NCBI RefSeq assembly: GCF_008831285.2
Contig: NC_045141.1
Location: 14,804,106 to 14,868,105, forward strand
Direction of reading: 5' to 3'
DNA: 64,000 nt
Origin: Nymphaea colorata
Taxonomy: Eukaryota; Streptophyta; Magnoliopsida; Nymphaeales; Nymphaeaceae
Shown here piece after piece: positions 1 through 14,850 of this stretch (position 1 is the first letter of the stretch; each line of letters opens with the position of its first letter). The notes under the pieces were generated by a model. It had not been told where the DNA came from and did not search any database. It saw nothing but the letters and a program-made list of their open reading frames with translations. The translations under genes and the position numbers were made by a program.

Positions 1-1347
1 TAAAAGCATTAGTGATGCGTGTTTTCGTTTTAGCGACATTTTCTGGCAATTGGTAATGCTTAAGTTTTTTTGTAGTGCAATCATAAAATAGAGAGAAATA
101 TTATCAATGGTAGAAGTTTAGAAGGGTCACGTGTAGTGATGAGAAAAACAATTATCATCCTATTAAAACATCTCAACAATAAGGTCTAATCAAGACAGCA
201 AGGAAGAGAGTTTGACATTTTAAAATTCAACTTGAACACTAGTTTTACGAAAAATTAGGAGTGCTTTGAGGGCCAGTAAGTACATGTGTCTGAAGTAAGA
301 TTTTTGTTTTCCCCTAATGAGGTTCTTTTTCTTCCAAATAGTAAAAAGTACTTCCCGAGTTTCCCGGCTTACCACTTACATGGTTCTCAAGAGTAGGATC
401 ATTCTTATATCTAATTAATCAAAAGCATGCACTCTAGAAGAGAGACTACGGACATATAAAGACTGATATGCATGAAATGTGAATTCATGAGGACAAGATT
501 AGAGAAATAATCTTTACCAACATGCAAAGGACATTAAACAATGAGAATTGGCTGTGAATCATAATCTCTAGCATTTAATAAGAAAGAGAAGAAGATAATT
601 TAGGTTTTTATAACCCACAAAATGCAAGGGTGACTTTAGTGTTATGGTATTCTTCTTGCGATGGTGGAACACAAACTACCCGAATGAAAATTCCATCGTC
701 ACAAGTGGAATTCTATAACAAACAACCTGCTCTAACAAGAAAAGGATATGTCATGGTGTTAATGATTCTAAGTGGATGTAAAATTCACGCTTCATTATAT
801 GAAAGTGTTATAGTAGCCTAGAATGAGATGAAATGCATGCAATATTATAAGAGTTATATCTGAAGGAAATAAACCATATTCTTAAGAATATCATGTATCA
901 GACAAAAAATGAAATAGCGCGCGATACATACACAATGTGATCATGATACATAGTTCTATTATAATAGAGATTATTGCTCAAATTTTGGAAACTCACTTTT
1001 CTAGAGTGTTATCTGTCATACTGTTTTTCTAAGAATCGACAAACGCTTGCTAGATTGTGACGCACATACAAGTATTTATAAACTATTAAAGGCCTCCCTT
1101 TTTCTAGACATTCCGGCCTGGAGAAATTTTTGTATTTTAGGCAAAACTTACACGGTCCAAGTCTATCCGTTTAAAATAAACCTGCAAGAAGGTAACTAGA
1201 AGCTCCATAAATTTTAGCTGGTGATCGTAATGGCCTTGCAGTGTTGTTGACTGTCATGGTGGGAAAAGATACAAGTGGTGATGGCGCCCATTGAAGCTGC
1301 ATGTGGTAGTGCTGGCTTTTGTTTGTAGCCTGTAGGAACGTTGATTG

Positions 1348-1418
<71 letters not shown>

Positions 1419-2794
1419 CTGTCTTTCCTTACGCAAGTTCCAGCCGAGCAAAACGCTCGGCTGGTTTGGGCCAGGCGATTGACAAAGTCTGTCTGCCAGG
1501 GTGCGGCTTCCTCAAGTCATAAACCGAAAAAAGCAAGCTCAAACATTTACGTGTTATATGATCTAAATATCCATGGGCATTGGGCACCCAAAAAGACTTA
1601 ATCAAACGAAAAGTGGCTTGCCGTTTTACGTTTCTCCCAAGGGCCTAACTTTGGGCTCAAAAAAATGTAGCCCTTAGAAGAAGAAAACATTGAAAATATG
1701 AGGACCAATATAAGCCATTCGTTTACCCCTACCAGATTGTTCATAAGTTACACATGAATAGTATTTCCAGTAAAGCTGGAACTAGAGCGTCCCGTACACA
1801 GTGCACGCTTACAACCCAGAAAGTAAAACTGAGAAATGCGCCTTACATCTGGTTAGGAGATCCACTTAATGCCTTCAACCTGAAGGTCCAAGGTTCAGTA
1901 CTCAGTAGACAAAATTTTGACCGAGTGAATGAATGGAAGACAACTTGCAAATGGCTCGCCGAAATTGGCCAAAACAAGAAAAAGGTTGGTGAACATTTAG
2001 TACCACCTCACTAGACCAGTCTCCCAGCTGCCAAACAAATAACTACCAACACATCATAAAGATCATGGAAGAAGGCAAAAAGGAGAATTATTTTTCTTTT
2101 TCATGGAAATCAACTCCCCACGAAACCAAGTGAAAAGCTGCTAGATTGCTCACCAGAGAGCAGCAAAAGCAAGTGAGTTTTGCAAGTGGAGCAGAAAACT
2201 TGCAGAGGTTGTCACCAAGTCCAGTTCCAGAGGTGAATATGATACACTCTCTCAAGCAGAAGCCACCATGAAAATGTAGAAAGTGAAAGTAGAACCTTCA
2301 GACTCACCACCACCTCCTAGGGCGGGTTGAAGTCAAAGGTTGCTTCCATTTAATATTTTGAAGGCAAAGCAGAGGGGACAAAGAATAGAGTTTAGGAAGA
2401 TGGAGTATGAACAATTCGGATAAAGAATGGATACACATGTAGTATCACCGAGCAATTATTTGTATATGTAAGAAGGTGACAATTATACTCCTACAAATTT
2501 ATTTTTCATTGATGAATCTATTCCCAAGTAGGGCAATCTTATACATCAGTATTAAACAAAATCTCCTTATTTCAGTTGCTACAGAAGTATATACAAAAAT
2601 TAAGTTGTTAAAGAATGGGCTTTAGGAAGATGCTCTTACAAGGAGAAACAAAGATGAAAAAAAGAACTGGGCTTGAGGCTTAAAACACTTGATAAGTAAC
2701 ATATTCAAAGCCACTACTGAGAAAAACTTGTGGCCTAGAAAGATGCCCAAGGAGAGGTTTCAGTGCCTGCACGCCAGGAATGTCTATTGCAGGA
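1..2794. other. Flank downstream of the DnaJ gene
   Basis: AT-rich with no supported coding region. It contains the CT/TA microsatellite at 1350 and a tRNA-like patch near 1835-1905 (GGTCCAAGGTTCAGTACTC as a weak B box). The DnaJ 3' UTR should extend below 2795. Confidence 0.6.
1350..1416. repeat. (CT)n(TA)n microsatellite
   Basis: About 15 CT units followed by about 18 TA units. Confidence 0.95.
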
Positions 2795-5700
2795 TTAGAG
2801 ATTGTTCTTTAACCATGTTAGCGCTCCATTCGCTACCGATCTGCATGCCCAAGGAGATTATATGAGTTGCAATGAACACTTTCCATCCTTAGACTCAAAT
2901 GTAAACTGCAAGCTACATAGTCATTTATGAATTAAAAAAACACGATCAAAGAACAGGAAATAGCAGTTACAATTTGAATAGTTACAATTTGAATAGTTAC
3001 AATCTTTTGGCTGAGAAGAATTTGTTTGTAGTTATGCATATAGTTTACAAAACAGGGTCATTTCCTGTCAATAGTGACGGACTATTAGATAAATTCAGGT
3101 TGGTCAAACAACATAGAATTGACAAATGTCTATGCTTACAATTTTACTCTTTGGTATTACATAAGATACATTAACCCGTATGGTCACTTTGACCTTGGTC
3201 AAATCACACCCCAGTAGCCTAATATAATTGCTATGTCCCTCCACAAAAATTATATGTTCTGCATATAGCACATAAACGACTCAAGTATCTATAACTCAGC
3301 TGGCAAAGCAAAGCTTTGCAGAACAAAATCTTGAGTTCATAAAAATAAGAATAATACAACTCATACCTGACCATACACAAAACCGAGGATTTTACTCATA
3401 CACCTGGAGAGCTAAGACCTAAGGATAAAAGGGGGGAAAAGGAAAAATATGCTCAAACTTGTTGTTCTGGAAAATTTCTTTCCAAACAGTGGTAGCGTGG
3501 AAGTAACTCAGTAGTGGTCCTAAAACACAATATACTTTGACACCTACAACCTAAGGTCCTAAAGAATCAAGAGAGAAATGATGAAACAGAGAAAGCACAA
3601 GTATGGTTGTTTGCACACACACACACACACACACAAACATGAAAAAGAACGAACCCCACATTTTGCCTGTCTATTTCATGTGCATGAAGTTGATGCAAAT
3701 TTCCTGTCATTCTTTTTATCTTTTCCCAATCCTTTTGTGGTTCTAGAATTCCACTGTCTCCACTTATCATTAGACACTCCAAGTTTGAATTTATATCAGA
3801 TAAAGCAATCTAACAACCATAGTAGTCAAAAGCTCGCCTAGGCCCTAGGCAGTCTCCTTTTCAACTAGCTGAAGCACCTAGCCGCCTAAGTCAAAAAAAT
3901 GTTTTCAACATTTCTCTCATATTTTCTTCTTCTTCTACACATCGCGCTTTTGACTACTAAGCTAATAACTGATGTTAACCACTTAATTTAATAAACCTGT
4001 CCTACTTTGTGCATCAGGCCCTTAGTAGAATATCATGTTCATTTTGACAAGTATTGAACATAAGCATCAAGAATTGGGAACTTGAAGTATAATTACTTTC
4101 CCCTTTTTTGGATGATGGCACTACAGAATCAAGGGCAAACTTTTCCTTACCGCGCTTTTTGCATCTAAATCCTTGTAAGTGAATGGTAATTTCACAACTT
4201 TATGCATATATGGGGTGGAAGAGTTAAAAATAAAATAAAATACTAAATAAAGTGGCACTAACCAATTAAATCAATTTCAAATTAATATAATATAAAAAAG
4301 AGTCAAGCTCATAAGACTTGCTAAACAATTGGGACTCTGGATGCAGAGAAAGGAAAGCTTATATGCAAGAAAAGGTGAAGTTATAACTTTTCAATTAATA
4401 GCCATCACCATCCTTTTGAGGAATTGTATATGCTAATGCTTACATCTCTTATCATATAGCTTCATGTGACAAAGAAGTGAATAACATTTATCTGTCAGTA
4501 GAACCTTTTCCATTTTGCACGATACTACACTGGAGCAGTGACCACTGTCAATGGAAGTATTACTAAACGCTATGGTTTAATAACAGACATGTTTTCCAAA
4601 TGCCTGATGCATGGTCACAAATGCAGCTCTCAAGAATTTATAAGGAAGGTCCTTATCAAACCTTTTTGCCTATACCGACCAAAATACTACTATAACCTGT
4701 ACAGAACCTATTTCCTCTCTGTTTTAGCTACTCCACATTTAACTCAGATTTGGACCCTTTTTAGAACTGAGTTCAAACATGGCTAAGCTCCAAAGCTTAC
4801 ATGTAACTGTGTCATATCTTTATCAGATTTCAGTCAGATATTGGACTTGGATTTGGATTCAATTGTGAAACTGCACACCAAATCCAAATGCAATTAGTAA
4901 TCAGATTGACTTTTCTTACCTAATTCAGCTAAACAGTTATGCTTTTGGAACGGTAATCAGATAAATCTGATCCATGACGTCCCTATCAATGTTCCTATTT
5001 CTTGTCCTTTTGTACCAACACTCAGTCCTAATTAACCTTGTGCAATCTTGAGTAAAACTTCCTTCCTTTGCGATGCCTTCTTTATGTTTCCATACAACTT
5101 CTGTTCATGTTGGTATGAGTCATCAACCACATGCCTATATGCCTGGCGATAAAAAATTGTGCACTTTCCTGTTTGCATATCAAAATGCTCTGGTCAAGCA
5201 GATAACCTCACGGGCCTCAGAATTCAGCTGTGACAACTGTTCATGTATATCCAAATTAGTATGAAATTCACATTTAAAACAATAATTTACCATTTCTAAC
5301 ATGCGTCAATAATAAACAAGGTAGCATCAACACATTTTCTTTTGAAAAAGGAATTATAAGATTGCCCTTCAATGAACAAACTCTGGCAGGCATCCTTTTA
5401 CTAAGGAACATGGTACAGGTATACATACTTTTCTAGGCCATGACAACATAGCAAGAATCAATACTTTTGATTTGGGAAGCATAATTATTGGTTTCAGAAA
5501 AGCATGTACAGAGTAGGAGAAGGAGTTATAGTAGAATCATTCAGGAAACATGTACGAAAACAAGAGAAAACTTAAGAAGGAATAAAGAAGCATGAAGGCA
5601 TAACAGAAGAGGAAGAAGTGTGATCCTGGCATGCTACCTCACTTCCAAAGTGAGCTTCTATAGGTGTGAGGTTCCCCTCTTGTACTAGAGCTTCACTCAG

Positions 5701-8700
5701 CCCTCGTTTGATGAGTTCATTTCATGGACAGCTTACTAGATAAACTCGTTGTTCACAATTTTTGTAATTGCTTGGTGAATTCTCTCATTGATATGTTGTA
5801 AAAACTATGGTATACCAAGAGCAAAATAGTACACAAGCATTTACAATAACCATGTCAGCTGACAACAAAGGGGCATAACTTCTTTTTAAGTGCAGAAATC
5901 ATTGTTTGTCCAACCAAAAAACAAATCAAATTAATCACATGAACTAAAAGTAATAAAACCTACCCAGCAAAATCTTTTAGTTTTTTCCAGAGATTATCAG
6001 AGGCGTCAGATTCCTCATGCTCAGGCTTTCTTGAAGTGTCCCCATTCTGACCTTTGATCCTGTTGCCTGCATTCAACATACAATTAATTTATTAAAGTTT
6101 ATAAATGCAAAATAAGCAATGCATATCAGAGAACATTTAGTTCACTGGAGACTTTAAGCACCATCGAAACCAGCCACTTCATGCCTAGTTTCTAGCAAGT
6201 TTTCAAGAGTAACTTCTTCTAACTTGATACTATAAATCAGTGGATCACCTATTCATAGCCACAAATATGGTTCTCAGGTTTTGAATGATGAGGTTTTTCT
6301 CGGGTATTTTTTTCAGTAAAATTGTTTTTTTTTGGGTGGGGAAAATCTCGGCAAATTTTGAAAAATGAAAAAAAATCCTAAAAATTAGTCAAACCTCTTT
6401 CAAGGATTTAGATTTTAGTCCCACAATCTGAAAATAGCTTAGTTACTCACTACAACTAGACACCCAAGGAAGCTTGGGTGTTCTCTGAGAAGCAGAATTA
6501 CTAACACTGTAACACAAGAATATCATGTCCAAAGACAAACCTGTGTTACTTTGACTTTTGCTAATAGGACTAGTCCTTGCTTGGCTGCGAGTATCCTTCA
6601 ACATGGCAATCTCCTCAAGCAATTCCCTTTCCCTGCCACTGCAAGTAGCAGAACCATCAAGGAAATTTGAAGTATGCTAAATAAGCAAACAAAAAAAATA
6701 TATACTTTGGTACATGAACAAGCATTTGAGAGAATAACTTCACCAACAGAGTCACCACAAAAAGAGAATATTGAAATCATAACTTTAGATGTTCTGAGTT
6801 GTCAAGTGTGTGATCCTTAAGATGCAAATGGTTAAAACATCGTAAGAATCCCATTAAGCAAAGGAAATGAAAGATTTAGTACTTTGAATATCACCTTGAA
6901 CTATATAAATATTTTTTCGTGTTCTAGATTACAGCTATTCTTTGTGATGAGGGATTATGTCATTCTATGTCTTAGTTGTAATCAACCATTAAGCTACAAG
7001 GAAAGGGAATACTAGCTGACATGGCATCAAAGCAGGAATTGAAACAAAATATTAAGTGAATCTGTAGCACTAGCTTTGCTTTTTCACTTGTTTCCAGCCC
7101 CTTTTCTTTTCTTTTCTTCTTCTTCTTTCCCTGTTCCTGTCATTCACCTTGCAAACTGTACCCTCAATTTGTCTGTACCCACAAATGAAGAACCTTTTAT
7201 TGCTGACTTTTGTACATTTCTTTGACCAAAATGTTCATAAAATCTTTCTTCCTTCTATCTTGGTTTAAGTTGGTCTTCCTTCTTGGTTAGAAGGTAAAAG
7301 GGTAAAAACTTTATACTGATTGCATATTTACTATTTTCAAGTTTTGAGGGAGGTACATCCTCATTTAATGTGGTCCATGCCTAGGGTGTAATCAGTACTC
7401 ATACCCATGAAGGGTATAAATATAGAGTTGATTATGAAAGATTCTCAATATAAGATCTTGAAGAGGCCACCATAAATTGCAGATTCACAAAAAATAAAGA
7501 GAATGAGCGAAAAGAGTGCACAAGGGGGGCAGCAGCAGAAGCCACACATAACCGTAATTCTCATTACATAATATAAAATGTTTCCATGGACTAAAATATC
7601 CTTGAGACAGGTATAACTTAGACACTTTTAAACTGTAGAAGTACCCATATCAACGCAACACAATGCTGGTGCTGGTACGGGACACTGCTTGGAAACAGCA
7701 GACTTAATTTCTGTATTTTTTGTATATTTTATATTTTAACATTTTTTGTTCAGTAATATCTATTTTATTAATGTAAACAACGAATTTATGTGTTTATTTG
7801 TTTATAATCTTATTATATATGTACAATGCATATATATATATATATGCACACATATAAACATACATATAAGTATAATATATATGGCTGTGTCCCGGTACCA
7901 AAGTTGTTTTTAATATACTCTGCGCCCACTCCGGCACCTGTATCTATACCCATGTGACATACTTGAGAGTTGAGACTATAAAATCAGTAGATCATAGCAA
8001 CCACATTATATTTACGCATGTATATGGATCTAGAAAAAATCTGATCTAGATCCAAATCACGTCTTATCACCCTTCCTCAAGTTATACATGTTTTCAGACC
8101 TGAACAACTTATTCTTGAGAAAACAGTACTGACGCTTTGCTAGGCCTTTGGTGAACAAATTGACATTTTGGCTTCTCTGAACCTGAAAGGTTTGATCTCC
8201 TTATCTTCAACCTCTATCTAATGAAGTCTTGATCTATTTCAATATGCTTTATGCAACTGTGATGAACTAGGTTAAAGCAATGATGATAGCACCCTCATTG
8301 TCACATAATAAGAGAGATCAATAGACTTTTCCCAAATCACCCAATAGATGTTGATCCCATATGACTTCAACTGTCTCTCAATAGATTTCTCCCCAATCAC
8401 CCAATAGATGTTGATCCCATATCACTTCAACTGTTTTAGCTGCCATAGACCTATATAACGCTTCAATACTGGGCCTTGTAACGGCCTCTTAATGGCACTG
8501 TATTTTGTTGAACAGATACGCAATTCTTTGAAAATAGATCTCCTCTTATGTAGATCTCCTGCGCAATCAGTATTTGTATAGTTGATGATTTCATGCCCTT
8601 TCTTGTTAAACCTATTCTTTTAATAAACAGGCCCATCTCAAATGGATACCTTTAAATATCTCAAAATCCTCTTCCTAGAATTAATATTACTAATCGTTGG

Positions 8701-11700
8701 TTCATGCATAAATTGAGGCATTTGTTTAATGAAATATATAATGTTGGTCTTGTGAAAGTGACATGTTGGACCATTCTTACAATACTTTGACAGATAGTTG
8801 GATCATCAAACAGGTCTCCATCTTGAGAGCTCAAGTTTTAATGTGAACCACTGGGGTATAAACTACGTGAGGCTGGAAGTCTGCAATTACCCATTGAGAT
8901 GCCTAGACGGATTCTGGCTCTTTATAAAAAGAAAAACTTACCTCTTCCAAGTCAGAAAGTTATTATGAGTGAGTTTTCCAGAGACAAGTTAGCCTAGAAA
9001 GTTTAAAGAGAGCTCAGTGTAGGTAGAAGAGTGCATTGAGTCAAAGAGAAGGAAAAGAAGCAAGAGAAGAAATTATTCAATCAAATGTAATGCAGCAACG
9101 GATATCAGCTTTGCGCAGATAACAGAATGGCAGTATGAAAATGTGTCTTGCATTGTCATGGGCACTACAAATTAATTTCTCTATCCTGGAACGCAATCTG
9201 ATTTTTCTTTGGAACAATGTATGTGCTGTGAAACATATGGTAATTGAAAATTATGCAGAACTCAGGTTAAAATCAGCTTCTTTTTGCGCAAATTCCAGAT
9301 TTGGATTTCACTTAACAAGGAGAGGAAAACAAAATAGAAAAGGACCAGATCAGATCAGATAACACGTGGAAATCAGAAAGGAAGTTGACTCAACATAGAG
9401 AAAACAAAAAAATTGTAAACGTAATGAATTTGATCCAATGTCGGCCACAATATCAATCTTTGTAATTCTGTAACATGGCATATCTGATCAAATATTGAAC
9501 CAATGATCCGATTCAAATCAGATTTCAGAACCCAAAAACCCACACGAGAATTAAGGAATCCAATTATCTGACATCAGAAAATAGAGATGATTTCAGTTCA
9601 AATCAATGCAGAAATTGAAAAGTTGTGGGGCTGTTTGAATATAAACTGTTCAAGATGTGTAGAATAAGGAAGGACACCTGAAACAGAAATATGTAGAGAA
9701 GGGTGTGAGAAAGGCTGTCTAACTGGAAACATATTTTTAGATCTATCTGGGTATATCTTTTGGAAGCAATATGCAATCTGGCTTTGATACCAGGTAAGAT
9801 CTCAATATCATATCTTGATGAGGCCAGTGCAATTGTACATTCTCAGAACATACAGGGAACGAAAGAAGAGTGCACAAAGGGGGGGAGGCAGCAGCAGTGA
9901 TACACAACCCCAGTCCTTAATCTTTATATAACATAAAATATTTCTTTGGACTAAAATGTCTTTGAGAGACTATAAATAATTACAACACAAGAGCCACGTT
10001 ATAATTACATGTGTGTGGATTTGGGAAAATCTTGATCCAGATTAGAACATGTCTTATCAGTTTAAAACTTACATATTATTAGGTTTATTAAACCACTTTA
10101 ACATGAAAGATGTGGATAAAACGACATTGAAGCATAAGCATGAAAAAAACCTTCCTTCAGCTAACATGAAAGATGTGGATAAAACGACATTGAAGCATAA
10201 GCATGAAAAAAACCTTCCTTCAGCTAACATGAGAGATGTGGATAAAACGACATTGAAGCATAAGCATGAAAAAAACCTTCCTTGAGCTATATCTCAGCTA
10301 TCTATGGGTCAACTTTATGCAAATGATGAATGTGAGTAAACCAGAGTTGGAAACATTTAGTTAATCAAATTTGATAATTTAACGTTTCCATTATTTGACC
10401 ATTTTATTTTACCAAGTTCAACATTCACCAGATTAGTGGACATTTTTGTGTTTCAATACAACAAGAAGATTTTATTTGTACCAAGTGGTTTTTGAGCTGG
10501 TTAACTGGTCATATCCTAAGTCACATGGGTACTTCAGTAAGGTCCGTGTACCCATGTCGCCGTACCCGTACCCACAAAGGGTACTTGGACACACTTGAGT
10601 ACCTATAGATCCAAACTGCTTAATTTTACTTTGATTTAATTTTTTTTCACCTTACTTTTCATTCTATTCTTAGTCATTGTTCATTAACATATAATGTTTT
10701 TATTTATATCACTTGTTTAATAAATGTTGCTTTCATTTTGATTTTTTTGTGTTATTTTGCATATATACATACATATATCCTGCCATCCCACATTTTTTAA
10801 AGTTGTCATGTCCGTACCCATATCTCCGTACCCATACCCATGTGACTTAGGTCATATCTTATTGATGAAATGTATTGGCTTAGTATTATCTTGGCCATGG
10901 GGAAAATATGAGATCTAATGCTCTTGTTAGGTCAAATAAGTATCTTATGTCAAAATGGAGAAATTCTGTATCTCAAATCTTTAGTATTATCTTATTTATC
11001 ATCTGTGCCTGCTACGTAGGAAGAATGCCATCACCCATTATAACTGAGAAACAGAAAGATCATAACTTCAAAAGGGGAAGAAAAGAAGAAAAGTGAAGAA
11101 GGAAATGTAGAAATAGAAACAGTTTCAAAAACAATTAAGAGAGAACATGAAGAAGATGAATCCATGGAAGAAGACCTCTCCATTTCTTTGGAAGAGGAAG
11201 AAAGGTAGAACCTTTACAAGAACATATATGAAATAGAGGAGATCTAGCTAAATGGAAAGCAAAAAAGATGGATTCAACTTTAAAGAGAGAAAAGTGTGGA
11301 CTTTTATGAATTGAAAAATCCCTTCGGCCACTTCTTTCTGATTTTCAATGTTGGAATAGACCCCCACTATATATAAAAAATGATCGATTTCAAATTCTGT
11401 AAGAAATGAAATGTCCCAATATCTTTTTGATACATGTGCACATGATGGAAAGCAAAAAATGTCTTTCACATGTTACCTAGTTTGTCTACTTCTTCTGAAA
11501 TGATATGAAAAAGATGTCCTTTTGCACAGTTCATGAGAAAAGGTGCACTAGGGTGTATATGCTTAGTTATCATCAACATTTGGATAAGTAAGTATGATAT
11601 TCATATACCGCAATAATACCAGGACAACATGAAATCTTATATCAATAAAAACTAAAATCTTGAGATCTGCACAATCAATATAAAAAACACTATATGGATT

Positions 11701-14223
11701 TGACCATTGAGAGAAAACAATTTTATCAGGACCTATACTTGGAGTTTACATGCCATTTGCATGGCAATCCTTTTACCAAACTCCATCAGCCAAAGGCAAG
11801 AATTCTGCCCCAATCTTCCAGTTTTACATTTAAGAAAGGTGGCAATCTGAATTAACATCCTAGTGCAGCAAAATCAGGCCATTTTCACTTTGTTGCATGG
11901 AACAAGAAGGTCCAGTGGCAAGTCTTATGTTATTATGATCAACAGTCAGAAGGAACAGACTCCTTTTGTTTTCAAGGCATGCCTTCACAATTTGTTTAGA
12001 CCACAGGCATAAGTAAATGGTTCTGACCAAACATTTTAAAAGTTAAAAAAAGAAAGACGGTGTACCTGATGCGATTTGGTAGGGTGACTTTCACGGTGAA
12101 GAGGTGGTCACCACGTACGGATGGTTTATTAAGTTTTGGAACCCCTCGTTTTGATAAAACAATCACATCGCCTGGTTGTGTACCAGGAGGAATCTGAAGT
12201 TCATTGACACCGTCAACCGTCTTTACCTGTAACACACGATTATCACGGTAGACAAATTAGAAAATTCCTTAATCAGGTCCTCTACAGTTACTATTGACTC
12301 TTTACAATCAAAACTCCAAAACCATGAAAGGCAAAAATGAGAGGGATCTTGAAGGGTGTCAACATGAAGACGACAAGCATGCTCAACCATGAAGCTCTGC
12401 AGCTGAGTTTTCCCATGGTGTCGTCCTCCTAAGGGATGGTGGTTGGGCTCACCCAATTGCAGGCTGTAATGTAAGTCTTGCCTTTGAAATGTTCCTCTCA
12501 TCACAATAAAAAAGCTAAAAAACTCAGAAAAGAAGGGAATACAAAATAATTAAATGATAAATAGAAACATAATGGCCAAATTATATTTTTGTACAACCAT
12601 GCCAAAAAATTTACAATTTTAATGACTCAAACCAATTTTTTGAAACTAGCAGTTGCTAGAGATATCTGGTCCTCGTTTTATATCATTTGGAAAGATAGCA
12701 GTTAAGTTATCAGTTGAAGCTTCAAGGTCCTCATGGCGAGCAAAGCTGAAGGATTCAAAATCCAATACATCTAAGATTTGAATATCAAGATCCAAGATGC
12801 AAATAAAGCAGGTAACGAATCTCAGTATCTTAATAAATCGGTCTAGATACAATCCATTGGAAGTCCAAGGAAATACCTAAGGTCATGGGACCAATTCCAC
12901 AAGCAACTCCAGAAGTGTCACAATGCTAGTGACTAAGAGGGTAATTCAAGACCTCCATAAAGTTAGTGCATGATTGCAACTAGAATCCACTAGACCTACA
13001 CAGGGTTCCAGTTGCCTTATGTAACCGATATGATAAAATGTTTCAAGGATCAGGGTTAAGATGCTTGTATACATATTACCATGAAGAAGCCAGTTTCAGA
13101 TCAGCGCTCTTAAGGCTCTAAGAGATGACCTTATGTATTACGGCTGGTTCCATGGGTCTGATGGTTTTATCTGAATATGAGAGTTGACAGAGCAATGTTT
13201 TTTTCTTCCAGATCTGTGCACATAGCTATGCAGGGCTGCTTGCCCTATTATGGCATCTACTTAAAGACTGCCTAATAAGAGACTTACCTTCACAACTGCT
13301 CCCAGGATGGCATCAAGGTAACTTATTGAGACTGTGGAGCAAAGGTTTATGCCGTCCCTCTGTATCCCTTCAATCTCCTCGACATTGAGATACACATAGA
13401 GATCACCAGGAGGTCCCCTGCACAAAAAAAGAATAAATAGTTGTCAGACACACTCTGAGGGTCAGATAAACAATAAAAAAGGATTCAGATAAAGCTCAAA
13501 TTTTTTTCACCCAACATCTGAAAAATAAATCAGCTGTAGAACAAAACAACTTTGAAGCTGCACGCTCACCATGAGACTTAAAGAAAAACAGTACAATCAA
13601 ATAAGCACAGGAAGTATGAAAATATGAGCACATTCATAAGAAACAATGAAACCTAACGTTTGAAATGTGGTCTGGTAGCTAACCAAAATATTTTAAGTAT
13701 GCTTTTCAAAATCTAAGAAGTGGAATGTGATTGGAATGTCCAAAACTCTATAAATTAAGAACTTACTAAACTTTGGATCATAAATCAGATTTTTTGGGTT
13801 GAAAAATCTAAAATCCATGATTTATGAACCTCAATGAAACCTACTGGACACATAAATTTGGTAATTTTTGTTTGATGTAATAGTTTTGAAGATTCTAAAT
13901 CTATACATATGGTTGGGTTTTTGAAATGATGGCTGGAAAATGGCCAAATGATGACATGACAAACACATGGCAAAACAGTTGAACGACCAAGAAAGGTTTT
14001 TGTATACAGACACACACATATAACAGTGCAATGCAAGTGTATGTGAGTGTGTGTCAACTGAGAATATATCAACTGTATCAACTCAATCTGTGATGCATGA
14101 TTATGGCAAAAGGGAGAACCATCCTTTTCCATTTAGAAAGATAAAATACTAGCACCTAACAAGAAAAGGAAAAGTTGACAATGCTGACACTAGTTCTCTA
14201 TATATGTGTGTGTGTGCTTCTGT

Positions 14224-14302
<79 letters not shown>

Positions 14303-14773
14303 TTCCAAGATTATGTCAACTATTTTGTGGGGTCAATTGTGCAACCAGCCTTAAGTGACTAAATAGGAAGAAATGTAAGGCTAGGATAACCCAGAAAAAA
14401 GGACAAAAATGCCTTCAAAAAGAAATGAAGACTTGTTTTTCTGTCAAGAACATCTCACCCATGCATTTTGGTCATCTAATAGTTAAGAGTTTGGTAACTA
14501 CATTAACAACATATATATATATATATATACATACACACACACACACATTCATAATCTGTGGGTCTGTGTGTGTGTGTGAAAATTTGATGCCTAGATCATA
14601 TTTTATGAGCTGATAAAGCTAAGGCCATTAAATATAAAATGCTCATACAATCTAGTCCACCAAACATGACACCATGACAACTCTATCTTTTTCATTAAAT
14701 GATCAACAATTAAGCATTGAATGAGAGACAGAACTTAAAAGCCAAGGTTAACAAGTTTGATATCAGTCAAGAT

Positions 14774-14850
<77 letters not shown>

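Noticed and set aside
11084-11470. Acidic plus-strand stretch and a 73-codon minus frame
   Set aside because: Peptide-like text but short, unmatched and within DnaJ intron 8; probably decayed insertion.
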